Source: Mycolicibacter engbaekii | Lineage (GTDB): Bacteria; Actinomycetota; Actinomycetes; Mycobacteriales; Mycobacteriaceae | Direction: 5' to 3' | Assembly: GCF_002101585.1 (NCBI RefSeq) | Contig: NZ_LQOT01000069.1 | Span: forward strand, 62,001-126,000 | Length of the DNA: 64,000 nt | Shown: positions 1-11,245 of the stretch, piece by piece | How the letters are laid out: the number at the start of each line of letters is the position of its first letter | Position numbering within the stretch: the first letter of the stretch is position 1 | Translations under genes and position numbers: made by a program | Notes under the pieces: model-generated | Told to the model about the DNA's origin: nothing | Seen by the model: only the letters and a program-made list of their open reading frames with translations | Databases searched by the model: none

Positions 1-1
1 C

Positions 2-256
<255 letters not shown>

Positions 257-271
257 CAACTCGCCCAATCA

Positions 272-289
272 ATTCACCACCCGTTCATC
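272..289 (+). promoter_or_regulatory. Candidate PHO box upstream of pstS
   Basis: Two 7-mers, ATTCACC (272-278) and GTTCATC (283-289), form a direct repeat with an 11-bp period. This is the layout of actinobacterial PHO boxes (GTTCACC-N4-GTTCACC), bound by PhoP or RegX3 response regulators under phosphate starvation. The pair lies 77 bp before the pstS start in the 91-bp gap after mshD, which is where such a site would be expected. Only two repeats are seen, one with an A at its first base, so it is a candidate only. Confidence 0.4.
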
Positions 290-365
290 TGCCCGGTGGT
301 TGCCATCCATGAGTGCCGCATACGTTCCGGAGTGATCTCAATGCCGAGTGAGAAAGCGAGAACTG

Positions 366-1484
366 ATGACACGCACGACGGCGGGTCTTGCGCTGGTGGC
401 AGCCGCTATGACCGGGCTGGCGCTGAGCGGCTGTGGCAGCGACGACAACAGTGCGAGCGCGACGAGCACCGGGATCACCACGGGCGCAGCGGATTCCGCT
501 GAGTGCTCCGGAAAGAGCACGTTGACTGCCGAGGGCTCGACCGCTCAGCAGAATGCGATCGCGGTGTTCAACCAGGTGTGGGGCAAGCAGTGCGCGGGAA
601 AGAACCTGTCCTACAACCCGACCGGTTCGGGCGCGGGCCGCGAACAGTTCATCGCCGGGCACGTCGACTTCGCCGGATCCGATTCGCCGTTGAGCCAAGC
701 GCAGGTGGCCGAGGCCGCTGCCCGGTGCGGCCAGAACCCGGCGTGGCATCTGCCGCTGGTGTTCGGGCCGGTCAGCATCGCCTACAACCTCGACGGGGTG
801 GACAACCTGGTGGTCAACGGCGATGTGCTCGCCGGCATCTTCAGCGGCGGCATCACCCGTTGGGACGACCCCGCGCTGGTCGCCCTCAACCCGGGAACGC
901 AGCTGCCCGCGATGGACATCACGCCGATCTACCGATCGGACTCCTCGGGCACCACCGACAACTTCCAGAAGTACCTCAGCGCCGCAGCGCCGCAGGCCTG
1001 GACCAAGGGCGAGGGCAGTGAATTCCAGGGCGGCGTGGGCGAGGGCGCCCAGAAGTCGGCCGGGGTGGTGCAGGCGGTGCAGAGCACGCCGGGTGCCGTC
1101 GGCTATGTCGAGAAGGGCTTCGCCGACCAGGCCGGCCTGCTCTCGGCGCTGATCGACTCCGGCTCGGGAGCAGTCGCGGCGACCGATGACACGGCCGGTG
1201 CCGCGATCCAGTCCGCCGGATTCCTCTCCGAGGACAGCAACGACATGCGCCTGGACCTGAGGTCGCTGTATGGCACCAAGCAGGCTGCTGCCTACCCGCT
1301 AGTCTTGGTGACCTACGAGATCGTCTGTTCGAAGGGCTACGACGCCGACACCTCGGCCGGCGTGAAGTCTTTCCTGCGGTCGGCCTCCACCAGCGGCCAG
1401 GGCGAACTGGCCGCTGCCGGATACGTTCGGTTACCGGACCAGTTGAAACGGCGCTTGAGTGCCGCCATCGACGCGATCCAGTAG
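366..1484 (+). CDS. pstS: Phosphate ABC transporter substrate-binding lipoprotein PstS
   Basis: A 372-residue periplasmic phosphate-binding protein. With ATG 366 as start, a lipoprotein signal peptide ends in the lipobox LALSGC (Cys23), so the protein should be lipidated and anchored outside the membrane. Phosphate-pocket signatures of the PstS family are visible: TAEGSTAQQ near residue 40, [23 protein letters not shown]-type segment near 75-97, and [11 protein letters not shown] near 195. An in-frame GTG at 348 would add six residues before the signal peptide; ATG 366 gives the more usual signal length. It is the first gene of pstSCAB. Confidence 0.92.
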   Translation: MTRTTAGLALVAAAMTGLALSGCGSDDNSASATSTGITTGAADSAECSGKSTLTAEGSTAQQNAIAVFNQVWGKQCAGKNLSYNPTGSGAGREQFIAGHVDFAGSDSPLSQAQVAEAAARCGQNPAWHLPLVFGPVSIAYNLDGVDNLVVNGDVLAGIFSGGITRWDDPALVALNPGTQLPAMDITPIYRSDSSGTTDNFQKYLSAAAPQAWTKGEGSEFQGGVGEGAQKSAGVVQAVQSTPGAVGYVEKGFADQAGLLSALIDSGSGAVAATDDTAGAAIQSAGFLSEDSNDMRLDLRSLYGTKQAAAYPLVLVTYEIVCSKGYDADTSAGVKSFLRSASTSGQGELAAAGYVRLPDQLKRRLSAAIDAIQ

Positions 1485-1509
1485 GCGGCGTCCCGCGAGC
1501 GATCAGGGG

Positions 1510-2508
1510 GTGTCAAGCATCGCCGACTCGTCTGTGTCAACGCCTGCGTCATCGGTGACATCGAGGACGGTGCGTTCCGCCGCAAGCCGCCTTCAGGACC
1601 GGATATTCCGGCTGTCCGCGGCCGGCTCGGCGGTGCTGATCATCGTCGTGATCACGGCTGTCGGGGGTTTCCTGCTGCTGCGCGCGATACCGGCGCTGCA
1701 GCGCAACCGGGAGAACTTCTTCACCTACGGCGGCAGTTGGGTCACCACCGACACCTCCGCCATGCATTTCGGCATCGCCGAGATGCTGCAGGTGACGGTG
1801 TTCGTCTCGCTGTTCGCCCTGTTGCTGGCCATGCCGGTTGCCCTGGGTGTGGCGGTCTATCTCGCCGAATACGCGCCCCGGCGCCTCGTCGGGCCGCTGG
1901 GATACATGGTGGAACTGCTGGCCGCGGTGCCGTCGATCATCTACGGGGCGTGGGGGCTGTACGTGCTCGCTCCGCGGTTGCGGGGCACCGCGCTGTGGCT
2001 CAACGAACACCTCGGCGGGTTCTTCCTGTTCGCGACCGGCAACGCCTCGGTTGCCGGCGGCGGCACCATCTTCACCGGCGGAATCGTGCTGGCGGTGATG
2101 ATCCTGCCGATCATCACCGCCGTCACCCGAGAGGTGTTGGCCCAGACACCCCGTGGCCAGATCGAGGCCGCCCTGGCGCTGGGGGCGACTCGCTGGGAGG
2201 TGGTCAAGATGGTGGTGTTGCCGTTCGGCCGCTCCGGCTACATCAGTGCCGCGATGCTCGGTCTGGGCCGCGCGCTCGGTGAGACGGTCGCCCTGCTGAT
2301 CATCTTGCGTTCCACCCAGAAGGCGTTCAACTGGTCGCTGTTCGACGGCGGTTCCACCTTCGCCACCAAGATCGCCGCCACCGCATCGGAGTTCAACGAC
2401 CAGTACAAGGCGGGCGCCTACATCGCGGCCGGGCTGGTGCTGTTCGTGCTGACGCTGATCGTCAACGCGCTGGCGCGCATTGCGATCACCCGAAAGGTTC
2501 CGTCATGA
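1510..2508 (+). CDS. pstC: Phosphate ABC transporter permease PstC
   Basis: An inner-membrane permease of the high-affinity phosphate importer, 332 residues from GTG 1510. A cytoplasmic N-terminal tail of about 45 residues precedes the first membrane helix ([18 protein letters not shown]). The EAA loop that contacts the ATPase is clear ([20 protein letters not shown], about residues 217-236). The start is uncertain: an upstream in-frame start at 1459 would overlap the end of pstS by 26 bases, and GTG 1510 has AGGGG directly in front of it with poor spacing. It ends in a 4-base ATGA overlap with pstA, so the two permeases are translationally coupled. Confidence 0.92.
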   Translation: MSSIADSSVSTPASSVTSRTVRSAASRLQDRIFRLSAAGSAVLIIVVITAVGGFLLLRAIPALQRNRENFFTYGGSWVTTDTSAMHFGIAEMLQVTVFVSLFALLLAMPVALGVAVYLAEYAPRRLVGPLGYMVELLAAVPSIIYGAWGLYVLAPRLRGTALWLNEHLGGFFLFATGNASVAGGGTIFTGGIVLAVMILPIITAVTREVLAQTPRGQIEAALALGATRWEVVKMVVLPFGRSGYISAAMLGLGRALGETVALLIILRSTQKAFNWSLFDGGSTFATKIAATASEFNDQYKAGAYIAAGLVLFVLTLIVNALARIAITRKVPS

Positions 2509-3419
2509 CCGCGTTGCTGGACCGGCCCGTCAAACCGCGCACGTTCGCCGGGGTGGGCCCGCGCCGGCGGATGGCCAATGCGATTGCCACGGTGCTGGTG
2601 ACCCTCGCGATGGCCTTGGCTCTGGTGCCGCTGGTCTGGGTGATGTACTCAGTGCTCCGACTCGGTTTGGGCGCCGTGTCCTCCAGCGACTGGTGGACGC
2701 ACTCGCAGGCCGGCATGACCGCATTCGTGGCCGGCGGCGGTGCCTACCATGCGATTGTCGGGACGCTGCTGCAAGGACTGCTGTGCGCCGCAATCTCCAT
2801 CCCGATCGGTATCTTCGTGGCTATCTACCTGGTCGAATACGGCGCCGGCACCAGGCTGGGCAAGCTTGCGACGTTCGCCGTGGACATCCTGACCGGGGTG
2901 CCGTCGATTGTCGCGGCGCTGTTCATCTATGCCCTGTGGGTCGCCACCCTCGGGTTTCAGCGATCCGGTTTCGCGGTGTCGCTGTCGTTGGTGCTGCTGA
3001 TGGTGCCGGTGATCGTGCGGGCGACCGAGGAGATGCTGCGGATCATTCCGATGGACTTGCGCGAAGCCAGCTACGCGTTGGGGGCGCCGAAGTGGAAGAC
3101 CATCACCAGCATCGTGCTGCCCACCGCGTTGTCCGGGATCGTCACCGGGATTCTGCTGGCGCTGGCCCGGGTCATGGGCGAAACCGCGCCGCTGTTGATT
3201 CTGGTCGGCTATTCGCAGGCGATGAATTTCGATATGTTCCACGGCTTCATGGGATCGTTGCCGGGGATGATGTACGACCAGACGTCGGCGGGCGCCGGCG
3301 CCAGTGCAGTTCCGACAGACCGTCTCTGGGGCGCTGCTCTGACGCTGATCCTGCTGATCGCGATACTCAACGTCGCGGCCAGGTTCGGGGCGCGCATCTT
3401 CGCGCCCAAGAAGTTCTAG
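2505..3419 (+). CDS. pstA: Phosphate ABC transporter permease PstA
   Basis: The 304-residue partner permease of PstC. It has six hydrophobic segments and an EAA loop ([20 protein letters not shown], about residues 186-205). PstA and PstC together form the phosphate channel energised by PstB. ATG 2505 overlaps the pstC stop. A 48-bp spacer with an AAGGAG ribosome site separates it from pstB. Nothing unusual is seen. Confidence 0.95.
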   Translation: MTALLDRPVKPRTFAGVGPRRRMANAIATVLVTLAMALALVPLVWVMYSVLRLGLGAVSSSDWWTHSQAGMTAFVAGGGAYHAIVGTLLQGLLCAAISIPIGIFVAIYLVEYGAGTRLGKLATFAVDILTGVPSIVAALFIYALWVATLGFQRSGFAVSLSLVLLMVPVIVRATEEMLRIIPMDLREASYALGAPKWKTITSIVLPTALSGIVTGILLALARVMGETAPLLILVGYSQAMNFDMFHGFMGSLPGMMYDQTSAGAGASAVPTDRLWGAALTLILLIAILNVAARFGARIFAPKKF

Positions 3420-3467
3420 ATCTGACTCGGCAACACCTCGCGGTGGGCGAACAAGGAGAGCTGCACG

Positions 3468-4244
3468 GTGGCTAAAAGGTTGGACCTGGCCGACCTCAAC
3501 ATCTACTACGGGTCGTTTCATGCGGTGGCCGACGTGACGTTGTCGGTCGCGCCGCGAAGCGTCACCGCGTTCATCGGGCCTTCGGGATGCGGGAAGTCGA
3601 CGGTGCTGCGCACCCTCAACCGGATGCACGAGACCACTCCCGGGGCCCGGATCGAGGGCACGGTGCTGCTCGACGGCGAGGACATCTACCTGCCCGGAAT
3701 CGACCCGGTGGGCGTTCGGCAGGCAGTCGGCATGGTGTTCCAGCGTCCAAATCCGTTTCCCACCATGTCGATTCGGGACAACGTGGTGGCCGGCCTCAAA
3801 CTGCAGGGCATCCGCAACCGCCGTGCGCTCGATGAAACCGCGGAATTCTCGCTGCGCGCCGCCAACCTGTGGAACGAGGTCAAGGACCGGCTGGACCGGC
3901 CCGGCGGCGGGCTGTCGGGTGGTCAGCAACAGCGGTTGTGCATCGCTCGCGCCATCGCGGTCCAGCCCGACGTGCTGCTGATGGATGAGCCATGCTCGGC
4001 CTTGGACCCCATCTCCACGATGGCCATCGAAGAGCTGATCGCCCAGCTCAAGCAGGAATACACCATCGTCATCGTGACTCACAACATGCAGCAGGCGGCG
4101 CGGGTGAGCGACCAGACGGCGTTCTTCAATTTGTCCGGCGCCGGGAAGCCGGGCCGCTTGATCGAGATCGACGGGACCGAGAAGATCTTCTCCAACCCGA
4201 CTTTCAAGGAAACCGAGGACTACATCTCCGGCCGCTTCGGCTGA
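3468..4244 (+). CDS. pstB: Phosphate ABC transporter ATPase PstB (PhoT)
   Basis: A 258-residue ABC ATPase that powers phosphate import. It shows Walker [10 protein letters not shown] (about residues 38-46), the Q-loop in [10 protein letters not shown], the signature LSGGQQQRL, Walker B LLMDEP and the switch histidine in IVTHNMQQ. It starts at GTG 3468 with AAGGAG at 3452-3457. In M. tuberculosis the syntenic gene is phoT (Rv0820). It closes the pstSCAB unit; the next gene, hrpA, starts 61 bp downstream. Confidence 0.95.
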   Translation: MAKRLDLADLNIYYGSFHAVADVTLSVAPRSVTAFIGPSGCGKSTVLRTLNRMHETTPGARIEGTVLLDGEDIYLPGIDPVGVRQAVGMVFQRPNPFPTMSIRDNVVAGLKLQGIRNRRALDETAEFSLRAANLWNEVKDRLDRPGGGLSGGQQQRLCIARAIAVQPDVLLMDEPCSALDPISTMAIEELIAQLKQEYTIVIVTHNMQQAARVSDQTAFFNLSGAGKPGRLIEIDGTEKIFSNPTFKETEDYISGRFG

Positions 4245-4305
4245 CCGTGGCGCGGTCGCGTAGCCGGCTTGGCCGAGCAGGCTGGGCGCGCCTATCCTTG
4301 CCGGA

Positions 4306-7300
4306 GTGTCCGAGCCGTCCGTAGCACAGTTGCGCACGCAGCTCGACGGCCTCACCATCCGCGATGCCGCCTACTTTCGCCGACGGCTCAAGGATCTGCG
4401 CGGCGACCAACCGGAGAAGCTCCGACAGCTGGCTGAACGGATGAGCGCCGCACAGGCGCTGATCGCGCAGCGGCGCGCCGCCGTACCGCCCATCAGCTAT
4501 CCCGACCTGCCGGTCAGTGCCCGTCGCGACGAGATCGCCGCGGCGATCAGTGCTCATCAGGTGGTGGTGGTGGCCGGTGAGACCGGCTCGGGCAAGACCA
4601 CCCAACTGCCCAAGATCTGCCTGGAACTGGGTCGCGGAATCCGGGGCACCATCGGCCACACCCAGCCGCGGCGGCTGGCCGCCCGCACTGTCGCCGCTCG
4701 CGTTGCCGAGGAACTGGCCACCCCGCTCGGCGACGTCGTCGGTTATGCGGTCCGTTTCACCGACCGGGTCTCCGACCGCACCCTGATCAAGTTGATGACC
4801 GACGGCATCCTGCTCGCCGAACTGGAACGCGATCGGCGGCTGCTGCGGTATGACACCTTGATCATCGACGAAGCCCATGAGCGCAGCCTCAACATCGACT
4901 TTCTGCTGGGCTACCTGCGCGAGCTGCTGCCGCGCCGCCCGGACTTGAAGGTGATCATCACTTCGGCCACCATCGAACCCCAACGTTTCGCGGCGCACTT
5001 CGCCGGACCCGACGGCGCCAGCGCGCCGATCGTCGAGGTGTCCGGCCGCAGCTATCCGGTCGAAATCCGCTACCGCCCACTGGAACTGCCCGTGGTGGGT
5101 GACGCCGACGACGACCCGGACGACCCGGACCACGAGATCATTCGCACCCAGACCCGCGACGAGATCGAGGCCATCGTCGATGCGGTGCACGAGCTTTCCG
5201 CCGAACCGCCGGGCGACATCCTGGTGTTCCTGTCCGGTGAGCGTGAGATCCGGGACACCGCAGAAGCCCTCGGCGGCCAGCCCAACACCGAGATTCTTCC
5301 GCTGTATGCGCGGCTGTCCACCGCCGAACAGCAGAAGGTGTTCGCACCGGCGCGCACCGGCCGGCGGATCGTGCTGGCCACCAACGTGGCGGAGACCTCG
5401 CTGACCGTGCCGGGAATCCGTTACGTCATCGATCCGGGTAACGCCCGGATCTCGCGCTACAGTCGCCGGCTGAAGGTGCAACGGCTGCCGATCGAACCCA
5501 TCTCGCAGGCTTCAGCCGCGCAGCGCAGCGGCCGGTGCGGGCGCACCGCTCCGGGGGTGTGCATCCGGCTCTACAGCGAGGCGGACTTCGAGGCCCGCCC
5601 GCGCTACACCGATCCCGAAGTGTTGCGTACCAACCTGGCTGCGGTGCTGCTTCGGATGGCGTCGCTGCGGCTGGGCGCGGTCGAAGACTTCGGTTTTCTC
5701 GACCCACCCGACGCTCGCAGCATCCGCGACGGCGTCCAACTGCTGGTCGAGCTCGGTGCCTTCAACGCAAACGGGGCGATCACCGACGTCGGCCGCCGGC
5801 TCGCCCGGCTTCCGGTGGATCCGCGACTGGGCCGGATGATCGTGGCGGCCGAGACCGAGGGCTGTGTACGCGAAGTGCTGGTGCTCGCGGCCGCGCTGAC
5901 CATCCCCGACCCGCGCGAGCGGCCCATCGATCGTGAGGAGGCCGCCCGGCAGAAACACGCCCGGTTCGCCGACGACGACTCCGACTTCATCGCCTACCTC
6001 AACTTGTGGTCATATCTGTCCGAGCAGCGCAAAACGCTGAGCGGCAGTGCCTTCCGCCGGATGTGCCGAAATGAGTTCCTGCACTACCTGCGAATCCGGG
6101 AATGGCAGGACCTGGTCGGTCAGTTGCGCAGCATCGCCGGCGACGTCGGCATCCGTGACACAGCCGGCAAGCCGGCCGAACCCGCGGCCATCCATGCCGC
6201 GCTGCTGGCCGGTCTGCTGTCGCACGTCGGGATGCGGCGTTCCGACGGCCGCGAATACGCCGGCGCGCGGAACTCGAAATTCGTTCTCGCCCCCGGCTCG
6301 GTGCTGGCCAAACGGCCGCCGCGCTGGACCATGGTGGCCGAACTGGTGGAAACCAGCCGGTTGTTCGGGCGGACCGCCGCGCGCATCCAACCGGAGACCG
6401 TCGAACGGGTGGCCGCCGATCTGGTCCAGCGCAGCTACAGCGAACCGCACTGGGACGCCAAGCGCGGCGAAGTGATGGCCTTCGAAAAGGTGACGCTCTA
6501 CGGCCTGCCGCTGGTCACGCGCCGGCGGGTCGGCTACGCGAGGGTGGAACCGGTGGTGGCCCGGGAGATGTTCATCCGGCATGCGCTGGTGGAGGGCGAG
6601 TGGACGGCCCGGCACCGCTTCCTGGCCGACAACGCGGCGTTGCGCACCCAACTGCAGGAGTTGGAGGACCGGCTTCGGCGCCGTGATCTGATCGTCGACG
6701 ACGACACCGTTTATGACCTCTACGACGCCCGGATCCCCGCAGAGGTGGTGTCGGCACGACACTTCGACAGCTGGTGGAAACGGCAGCGGCAGGACACACC
6801 GGAACTGCTGACGTTCACCCGCGACGAGCTGCTGCGCACCGACGAGACGCTCGGCGCGGATCGGCCGGACAGGTGGGCGACCGCGGATCTCGCGTTGCCG
6901 TTGAGCTACCGCTTCGAGCCGGGCGCCGCCGACGACGGCGTCACCGTCCATGTGCCGATCGACGTCCTGGCCCGGCTTCACGGCGACGAGTTCGACTGGC
7001 AGGTACCTGCGTTACGAGAAGAGCTGGTCACCGCCCTGATCCGGTCCTTGCCGAAGGAGTTGCGGCGCAACTTCGTGCCGGCACCCGACACCGCCCGCGC
7101 CGTGCTGTCGGTCATCGGCACGTCGACCGAACCGCTGTTGCAGGCCCTGGCCGGCGAACTGCGCCGCCGCACCGGGGTGCTCGTGCCGGTCGACGCCTTC
7201 GACATGACCACGTTGCCGGCGCACCTGCGGGTCACCTTCGCCGTGGAAGCCGCCGACGGCACCGAGCTGGCCCGCGGCAAGGATCTGGCTGCCCTGCAGG

Positions 7301-8220
7301 ATCGACTGTCGGCATCGGCTCGTGCGGCGATCGCCGATGCGGTCGGCGCGGAGTTGGAGCGCACCGGGCTGCGCGGCTGGCCGGATGACCTCGACACTCT
7401 TGCGCAGACCGTCCAGCGGGTGGTGGCCGGACGCGCCGTGCGCGGTTTCCCCGCCTTCGTCGACGCCGGCGCCGATGCCGAGCTGCGGGTGTTCGCCACC
7501 GAGGCACAACAGCGCGGCGCGCTCGGCCCGGGCATCCGCAGACTGTTGCGTTGTGAGATCCCGTCGCCGGTCAAAGCGGTTGAGCGTCAGCTTGATTCGC
7601 AGACCCGCCTGATGCTCAAAGCCAACCCGGACGGGTCACTGCAGGCGTTGATCGAGGACTGTGCCGACGCTGCCACCGACGCCTTGGTCCCCGCGCCGGT
7701 GTGGACGCGAGACGAGTTCGTCGCGCTGCGCAAGCGGGTGGCTGCAGCCTTGGTCGCGACCACGGCCGACGTCGTCACCCGGGTGGCACAGGTGCTGGCC
7801 GCGGCCCGGGAAACCCAGGTGGCGCTGCCGGCGCAGCCGCCGGCGGCTCAGGCCGAGTCGATCGCCGATATCACCGGGCAGTTGGAGGCATTGCTGGCAC
7901 CGGGGTTCGTCACCGCCACGGGGCGCGCACATCTGGGGGACCTCACCCGCTACCTCGCCGCGATTCGCCGCCGGTTGGAGCAGTTGCCCCGCGCGCTGCA
8001 GGCCGACCGGGACCGGATGGCGCGGGTGCAGGGGGTGCAACAGGCCTACCAGGACCTGCTGGCGGTTCTGCCCGCGGCACGTCGCCAGGACGCCGCGGTG
8101 CGTGAGATCGCCCGCCAGATCGAAGAACTGCGGGTGAGTCTGTGGGCTCAGCAACTCGGAACCCCGCGCCCGGTGAGCGAACAGCGGATCTACCGGGCGA
8201 TCGACGCGCTACTCGCTTGA
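4306..8220 (+). CDS. hrpA: ATP-dependent RNA helicase HrpA (DEAH box)
   Basis: A 1304-residue superfamily-2 DEAH/RHA helicase. Motif [10 protein letters not shown] lies near residue 91, the DEAHERS box near 187 and the SAT motif near 219. A long C-terminal part (helicase-associated, OB-fold and DUF3418-like regions) is typical of bacterial HrpA of about 1300 residues. HrpA proteins unwind structured RNA on translating ribosomes. It starts at GTG 4306. Compared with the M. tuberculosis locus it sits between pstB and phoU. Its last 12 bases overlap tail-to-tail with the phoU stop codon. Confidence 0.93.
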   Translation: MSEPSVAQLRTQLDGLTIRDAAYFRRRLKDLRGDQPEKLRQLAERMSAAQALIAQRRAAVPPISYPDLPVSARRDEIAAAISAHQVVVVAGETGSGKTTQLPKICLELGRGIRGTIGHTQPRRLAARTVAARVAEELATPLGDVVGYAVRFTDRVSDRTLIKLMTDGILLAELERDRRLLRYDTLIIDEAHERSLNIDFLLGYLRELLPRRPDLKVIITSATIEPQRFAAHFAGPDGASAPIVEVSGRSYPVEIRYRPLELPVVGDADDDPDDPDHEIIRTQTRDEIEAIVDAVHELSAEPPGDILVFLSGEREIRDTAEALGGQPNTEILPLYARLSTAEQQKVFAPARTGRRIVLATNVAETSLTVPGIRYVIDPGNARISRYSRRLKVQRLPIEPISQASAAQRSGRCGRTAPGVCIRLYSEADFEARPRYTDPEVLRTNLAAVLLRMASLRLGAVEDFGFLDPPDARSIRDGVQLLVELGAFNANGAITDVGRRLARLPVDPRLGRMIVAAETEGCVREVLVLAAALTIPDPRERPIDREEAARQKHARFADDDSDFIAYLNLWSYLSEQRKTLSGSAFRRMCRNEFLHYLRIREWQDLVGQLRSIAGDVGIRDTAGKPAEPAAIHAALLAGLLSHVGMRRSDGREYAGARNSKFVLAPGSVLAKRPPRWTMVAELVETSRLFGRTAARIQPETVERVAADLVQRSYSEPHWDAKRGEVMAFEKVTLYGLPLVTRRRVGYARVEPVVAREMFIRHALVEGEWTARHRFLADNAALRTQLQELEDRLRRRDLIVDDDTVYDLYDARIPAEVVSARHFDSWWKRQRQDTPELLTFTRDELLRTDETLGADRPDRWATADLALPLSYRFEPGAADDGVTVHVPIDVLARLHGDEFDWQVPALREELVTALIRSLPKELRRNFVPAPDTARAVLSVIGTSTEPLLQALAGELRRRTGVLVPVDAFDMTTLPAHLRVTFAVEAADGTELARGKDLAALQDRLSASARAAIADAVGAELERTGLRGWPDDLDTLAQTVQRVVAGRAVRGFPAFVDAGADAELRVFATEAQQRGALGPGIRRLLRCEIPSPVKAVERQLDSQTRLMLKANPDGSLQALIEDCADAATDALVPAPVWTRDEFVALRKRVAAALVATTADVVTRVAQVLAAARETQVALPAQPPAAQAESIADITGQLEALLAPGFVTATGRAHLGDLTRYLAAIRRRLEQLPRALQADRDRMARVQGVQQAYQDLLAVLPAARRQDAAVREIARQIEELRVSLWAQQLGTPRPVSEQRIYRAIDALLA

Positions 8221-8877
8221 CGGCAGGGTGTGCTCGTCCGGGAACTTGCCGGTGGCCTGGAAGATCACCCGGCGGGCGACCTCGACAGCGTGATCGGCGA
8301 ACCGCTCGTAGAACCGGCCGAGCAGCGTGACGTCGACGGCGGCGGCCACGCCGTGCCGCCACTCCTTGTCCATCAGCACCGAGAACAGATGCCGGTGCAG
8401 GTCATCCATCGCGTCGTCTTCTTCGCGGATCCGGGCGGCCTTCTCCGGGTCCCGCGACAACAGCACCTCCTGTGCGCTGTTACCCAGCTCGACTGCGAGC
8501 CTGCCCATTTCAGCGAAGTAGCCGTTCACTTCCTCGGGCAGTGCGTGCTGGGGATGGCGACGGCGGGTGATCTTGGCGACGTGCAGGGCCAGGGCGCCCA
8601 TCCGGTCGATATCGGCGACCATCTGAATGGAGCTGACGATGGCGCGCAGATCCCCGGCAACCGGTGCCTGCAACGCCAGGAGCACAAACGAGCTCTCCTC
8701 GGCGCGGGTGCTCATCGCGGCGATTCTCTCGTGATCGGTGATCACCTGTTCGGCCAGCATCAGGTCGGCTTGCAGCAGGGCCTGAGTGGCGCGTTCCATG
8801 GCTGCCCCGGCCAATCCGCACATCGTGCCGAGCTGTTCGGCGAGATCCGAGAGTTGCTCATGGTACGCGGTTCGCAT
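8209..8877 (-). CDS. phoU: Phosphate uptake and signalling regulator PhoU (PhoY2 type)
   Basis: A 222-residue all-helical PhoU protein with two repeated three-helix domains. The metal-binding motif family (E/DxxxD) is seen around [13 protein letters not shown]-like and [14 protein letters not shown] segments. PhoU proteins sense transporter state and hold the SenX3-RegX3 system off when phosphate is plentiful. The M. tuberculosis orthologue by position is phoY2 (Rv0821c). It is convergent with hrpA and is followed, in the minus-strand direction, by no coupled gene; the LCP gene lies 54 bp upstream of its start. Confidence 0.93.
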   Translation of the reverse strand: MRTAYHEQLSDLAEQLGTMCGLAGAAMERATQALLQADLMLAEQVITDHERIAAMSTRAEESSFVLLALQAPVAGDLRAIVSSIQMVADIDRMGALALHVAKITRRRHPQHALPEEVNGYFAEMGRLAVELGNSAQEVLLSRDPEKAARIREEDDAMDDLHRHLFSVLMDKEWRHGVAAAVDVTLLGRFYERFADHAVEVARRVIFQATGKFPDEHTLPSSE

Positions 8878-8931
8878 GCCCTCAAGACTAGCCGTGGACG
8901 GCGGTCCGCGTGGATCGGGCGGAGCCGGATG

Positions 8932-11064
8932 CTACTCGCAGGTTGTGTCGGCGGCGTTGGTGACGGTCAGGTCGTCGGGGAGTTCGGTCGGCTCGGCGCT
9001 GGTGTTGCGGGTGAGCTGGACGTTGATCTGCGAGCCGCTGGCCGCCGGCTTGGTCACGGTGCGAAAGTCCGATCCCAGGACCACTCGCACGATGTTGCCC
9101 AATCCGCTGACCCGCTCGATGGGGGCGTCTGACAGCGCCGAGGACACCGTCGCCGCCGCCTGCTCGTTGCCGGGGGAGAACAACACCTTGGTGGCCTTGA
9201 CGGTGCCGGGATAGTCGTCGGCGTTGTCGACGTTGAAGCCCCACTGCTGCAGGCGTTCGGAGGTGCCGCCCGCCAGGCCGGCCTGCTCGGTGGCGTTGGA
9301 AACCCGCACGTTGACCTCGGCGGGTGAGGTGGTGACGGCGCGCACCTGCTCGCTGAGTGGCCTGGCCGGCGACTCGGGCGCCGACGTGGATGGGGCTGTC
9401 GGGCTCAGCGCCGTGGTGGTGGGGACGGAGGTGGCGTTGTGGTCGTTCTCGCCCGGCAACGGGTCGTCGTTGATGATGGCGTCGAACAGGGCCCGAACGT
9501 CGTCCATGCGCGGGACCTCGTCGCCGTTCTCGTCGGTCTCGCTGGTCGGCACCGTCACGAACGTGATGTGCCCGGCGGCGACTTTCTGCAGCGACTGGCC
9601 GAGGTTCACCAGGTCCTTGGTGGTCACGTTGTCCACAGAGCTGTCGCCGATGAACATGTTGACCACGTTGTTGAGCTTGGTCGGGGAGAAGAAGGTGTTG
9701 GTGGAGATCAGCGAGCGCAGCAACGACGACAAGAACAGCTGCTGGCGCTTGATGCGGCCGTAGTCGCCGTTGTCCTCGGTGGTGACGTGGCGGGCCCGCA
9801 CGTAGTTCAGCGCGGTCGCGCCGTTGACCCGCTGGCGTCCGGTGTTCTCCAGCACACTGCCCAGCACCAAGTCGTACAGCGGGCTCGGGGTGCACACCTC
9901 TACGCCGCCCAGGGCGTCGACCATCTTGCCGAATCCGACGAAGTCGACCGCCATGAAGCGATTGATCGCCAGCCCGGACAGCTTCTGGATCTCCTTGACC
10001 AGACACTTCGGGCCGCCGAAGGCGTACGTCGAGTTCAGCTTCGTCTCGGTGTAGACCAGCTCACTGCCGTAGCTACCGGTTTCCTCGTCGTAGACCGGAC
10101 CGTAGACACCGGTCGCGGAGTTCCACGCCTCGCACTGGATCGGGGTGATCGCCAGGTCCCGCGGGAAGGAGACCACCACCACACGTTTACGGTTCGCCGG
10201 GATGTTGACCAGCATGATGGTGTCCGAGCGGGCGCCCTCGGCGTCGTCGGTGGTTCCGGCGCCGATGCTGCTGTTGGCGCCGGCCCGGGTGTCGGCGCCG
10301 ACGATCAGGAAATTCTCATCGCCGTACTGGCCGGCCGCGTCGAGGATGTCGTGCGAATCGGGATCCAGGGCGCTGATGTGGTTGAGGCTGCGGTTCTTCG
10401 AGCTGCTCCACTGCCAGGCCGAACCGGTCAACACCAGGGCAAGGATCGCCAGCATCGCCGCGGCGGCCCGGCCCGCGGCCTTGGCCCGACGGTGCGGCGC
10501 GCGCGGTTCGTCCTCGTCCGGTTCGGCGTAGCGATGCGGGCCGACCGGGTCCAGCGGAATCTCCGGTGCCACGTCGGGGAGCTCGGTGGTCGCGGACAAC
10601 CCGTCCCAATCGGGGCTGTCGGCCGGATCCAGCGACGTGCCGTGAATACGGCCGAGGTCGGGCACCTCGGAGGGGTAGGCCACCGCGGCGATGTCGGGCA
10701 TCACGTCGGGCAGCTCGAGCGCCGGGGCGGGCGCGGCCGGCGGCTCGGAAGCGGGGTCGGGCCCATCGGTCTGCGTCGGCGGTGCCTGGGGAGGCAGGGC
10801 CGCGGCGGCCCGGCGCTGGCTGCGGCCGCCGGACGGTGGAGCGCCGGCGTTGACCTTGGCGATCAGGTCGGCAACGCTCACCGAGCCGTTGCCGGCGTCG
10901 CGTCGCCGCCCCGGGGTGCGCCGATGCGAGGCAGGCGCGTCCGCCGGGTCCCGCCAGCGTTCCCACGGCGCGGGTCCGGGCGGAGTTATCGTCATCAGCT
11001 GATGGTCGCCGTCTTGGCCCTCCGGCGTCCCAGGGCCAGGAGTGGCGTTATCGCCGTCACTCAT
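8932..11064 (-). CDS. LytR-CpsA-Psr (LCP) family cell-wall glycopolymer ligase
   Basis: A 710-residue membrane-anchored protein, syntenic with Rv0822c. The order is a long, Pro/Ala-rich cytoplasmic region of about 190 residues, one transmembrane helix (AAAMLAILALVLTGSAW), an LCP catalytic domain with the NFLIVGADTRAG start and the conserved SFPRD, and a C-terminal LytR_C domain beginning VNVRVSNATEQAG. LCP enzymes move arabinogalactan-type polymers from lipid carriers to peptidoglycan. ATG 11064 is preceded by TGAGGAC and GGAGG; an in-frame start at 11112 is possible. The long disordered N-terminus could be a phosphorylation platform, which is inference. Confidence 0.9.
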   Translation of the reverse strand: MSDGDNATPGPGTPEGQDGDHQLMTITPPGPAPWERWRDPADAPASHRRTPGRRRDAGNGSVSVADLIAKVNAGAPPSGGRSQRRAAAALPPQAPPTQTDGPDPASEPPAAPAPALELPDVMPDIAAVAYPSEVPDLGRIHGTSLDPADSPDWDGLSATTELPDVAPEIPLDPVGPHRYAEPDEDEPRAPHRRAKAAGRAAAAMLAILALVLTGSAWQWSSSKNRSLNHISALDPDSHDILDAAGQYGDENFLIVGADTRAGANSSIGAGTTDDAEGARSDTIMLVNIPANRKRVVVVSFPRDLAITPIQCEAWNSATGVYGPVYDEETGSYGSELVYTETKLNSTYAFGGPKCLVKEIQKLSGLAINRFMAVDFVGFGKMVDALGGVEVCTPSPLYDLVLGSVLENTGRQRVNGATALNYVRARHVTTEDNGDYGRIKRQQLFLSSLLRSLISTNTFFSPTKLNNVVNMFIGDSSVDNVTTKDLVNLGQSLQKVAAGHITFVTVPTSETDENGDEVPRMDDVRALFDAIINDDPLPGENDHNATSVPTTTALSPTAPSTSAPESPARPLSEQVRAVTTSPAEVNVRVSNATEQAGLAGGTSERLQQWGFNVDNADDYPGTVKATKVLFSPGNEQAAATVSSALSDAPIERVSGLGNIVRVVLGSDFRTVTKPAASGSQINVQLTRNTSAEPTELPDDLTVTNAADTTCE

Positions 11065-11163
11065 GTCCTCAGGGGCCTCCGAGTCCTCGGTACCGGGGTG
11101 CGTCGCTCGCACTGCGGCGCGGTGCGGATGGTCGGCATGCGTTCCGCACCGGCTTCTGCTCCT

Positions 11164-11180
11164 GCAGGGACGATCCCTGC
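11164..11180. promoter_or_regulatory. Perfect 7-3-7 palindrome in the dus-LCP gap
   Basis: GCAGGGA-CGA-TCCCTGC is a perfect inverted repeat in the 181-bp gap between the dus stop and the LCP start. It lies about 100 bp before the LCP ATG. No T-run follows on either strand, so it is a poor intrinsic terminator. It could be a regulator site or a leader hairpin of the LCP transcript. Confidence 0.4.
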
Positions 11181-11245
11181 CGGAACAACAAGTTCCTTAT
11201 TCTACTGAGAACCTTCTAGACACGCGATGTCGACAAAGTCTCATT

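Noticed and set aside
2649-4358. Long minus-strand open frame (569 codons) opposite pstA/pstB
   Set aside because: It is antisense to well-supported transporter genes, is rich in Arg/Gln/His repeats typical of GC-rich shadow frames, and has no recognisable domain.
9439-11208. Plus-strand open frame (589 codons) opposite the LCP gene
   Set aside because: The LCP protein on the other strand has a clear helix, catalytic domain and synteny; this frame is low-complexity.
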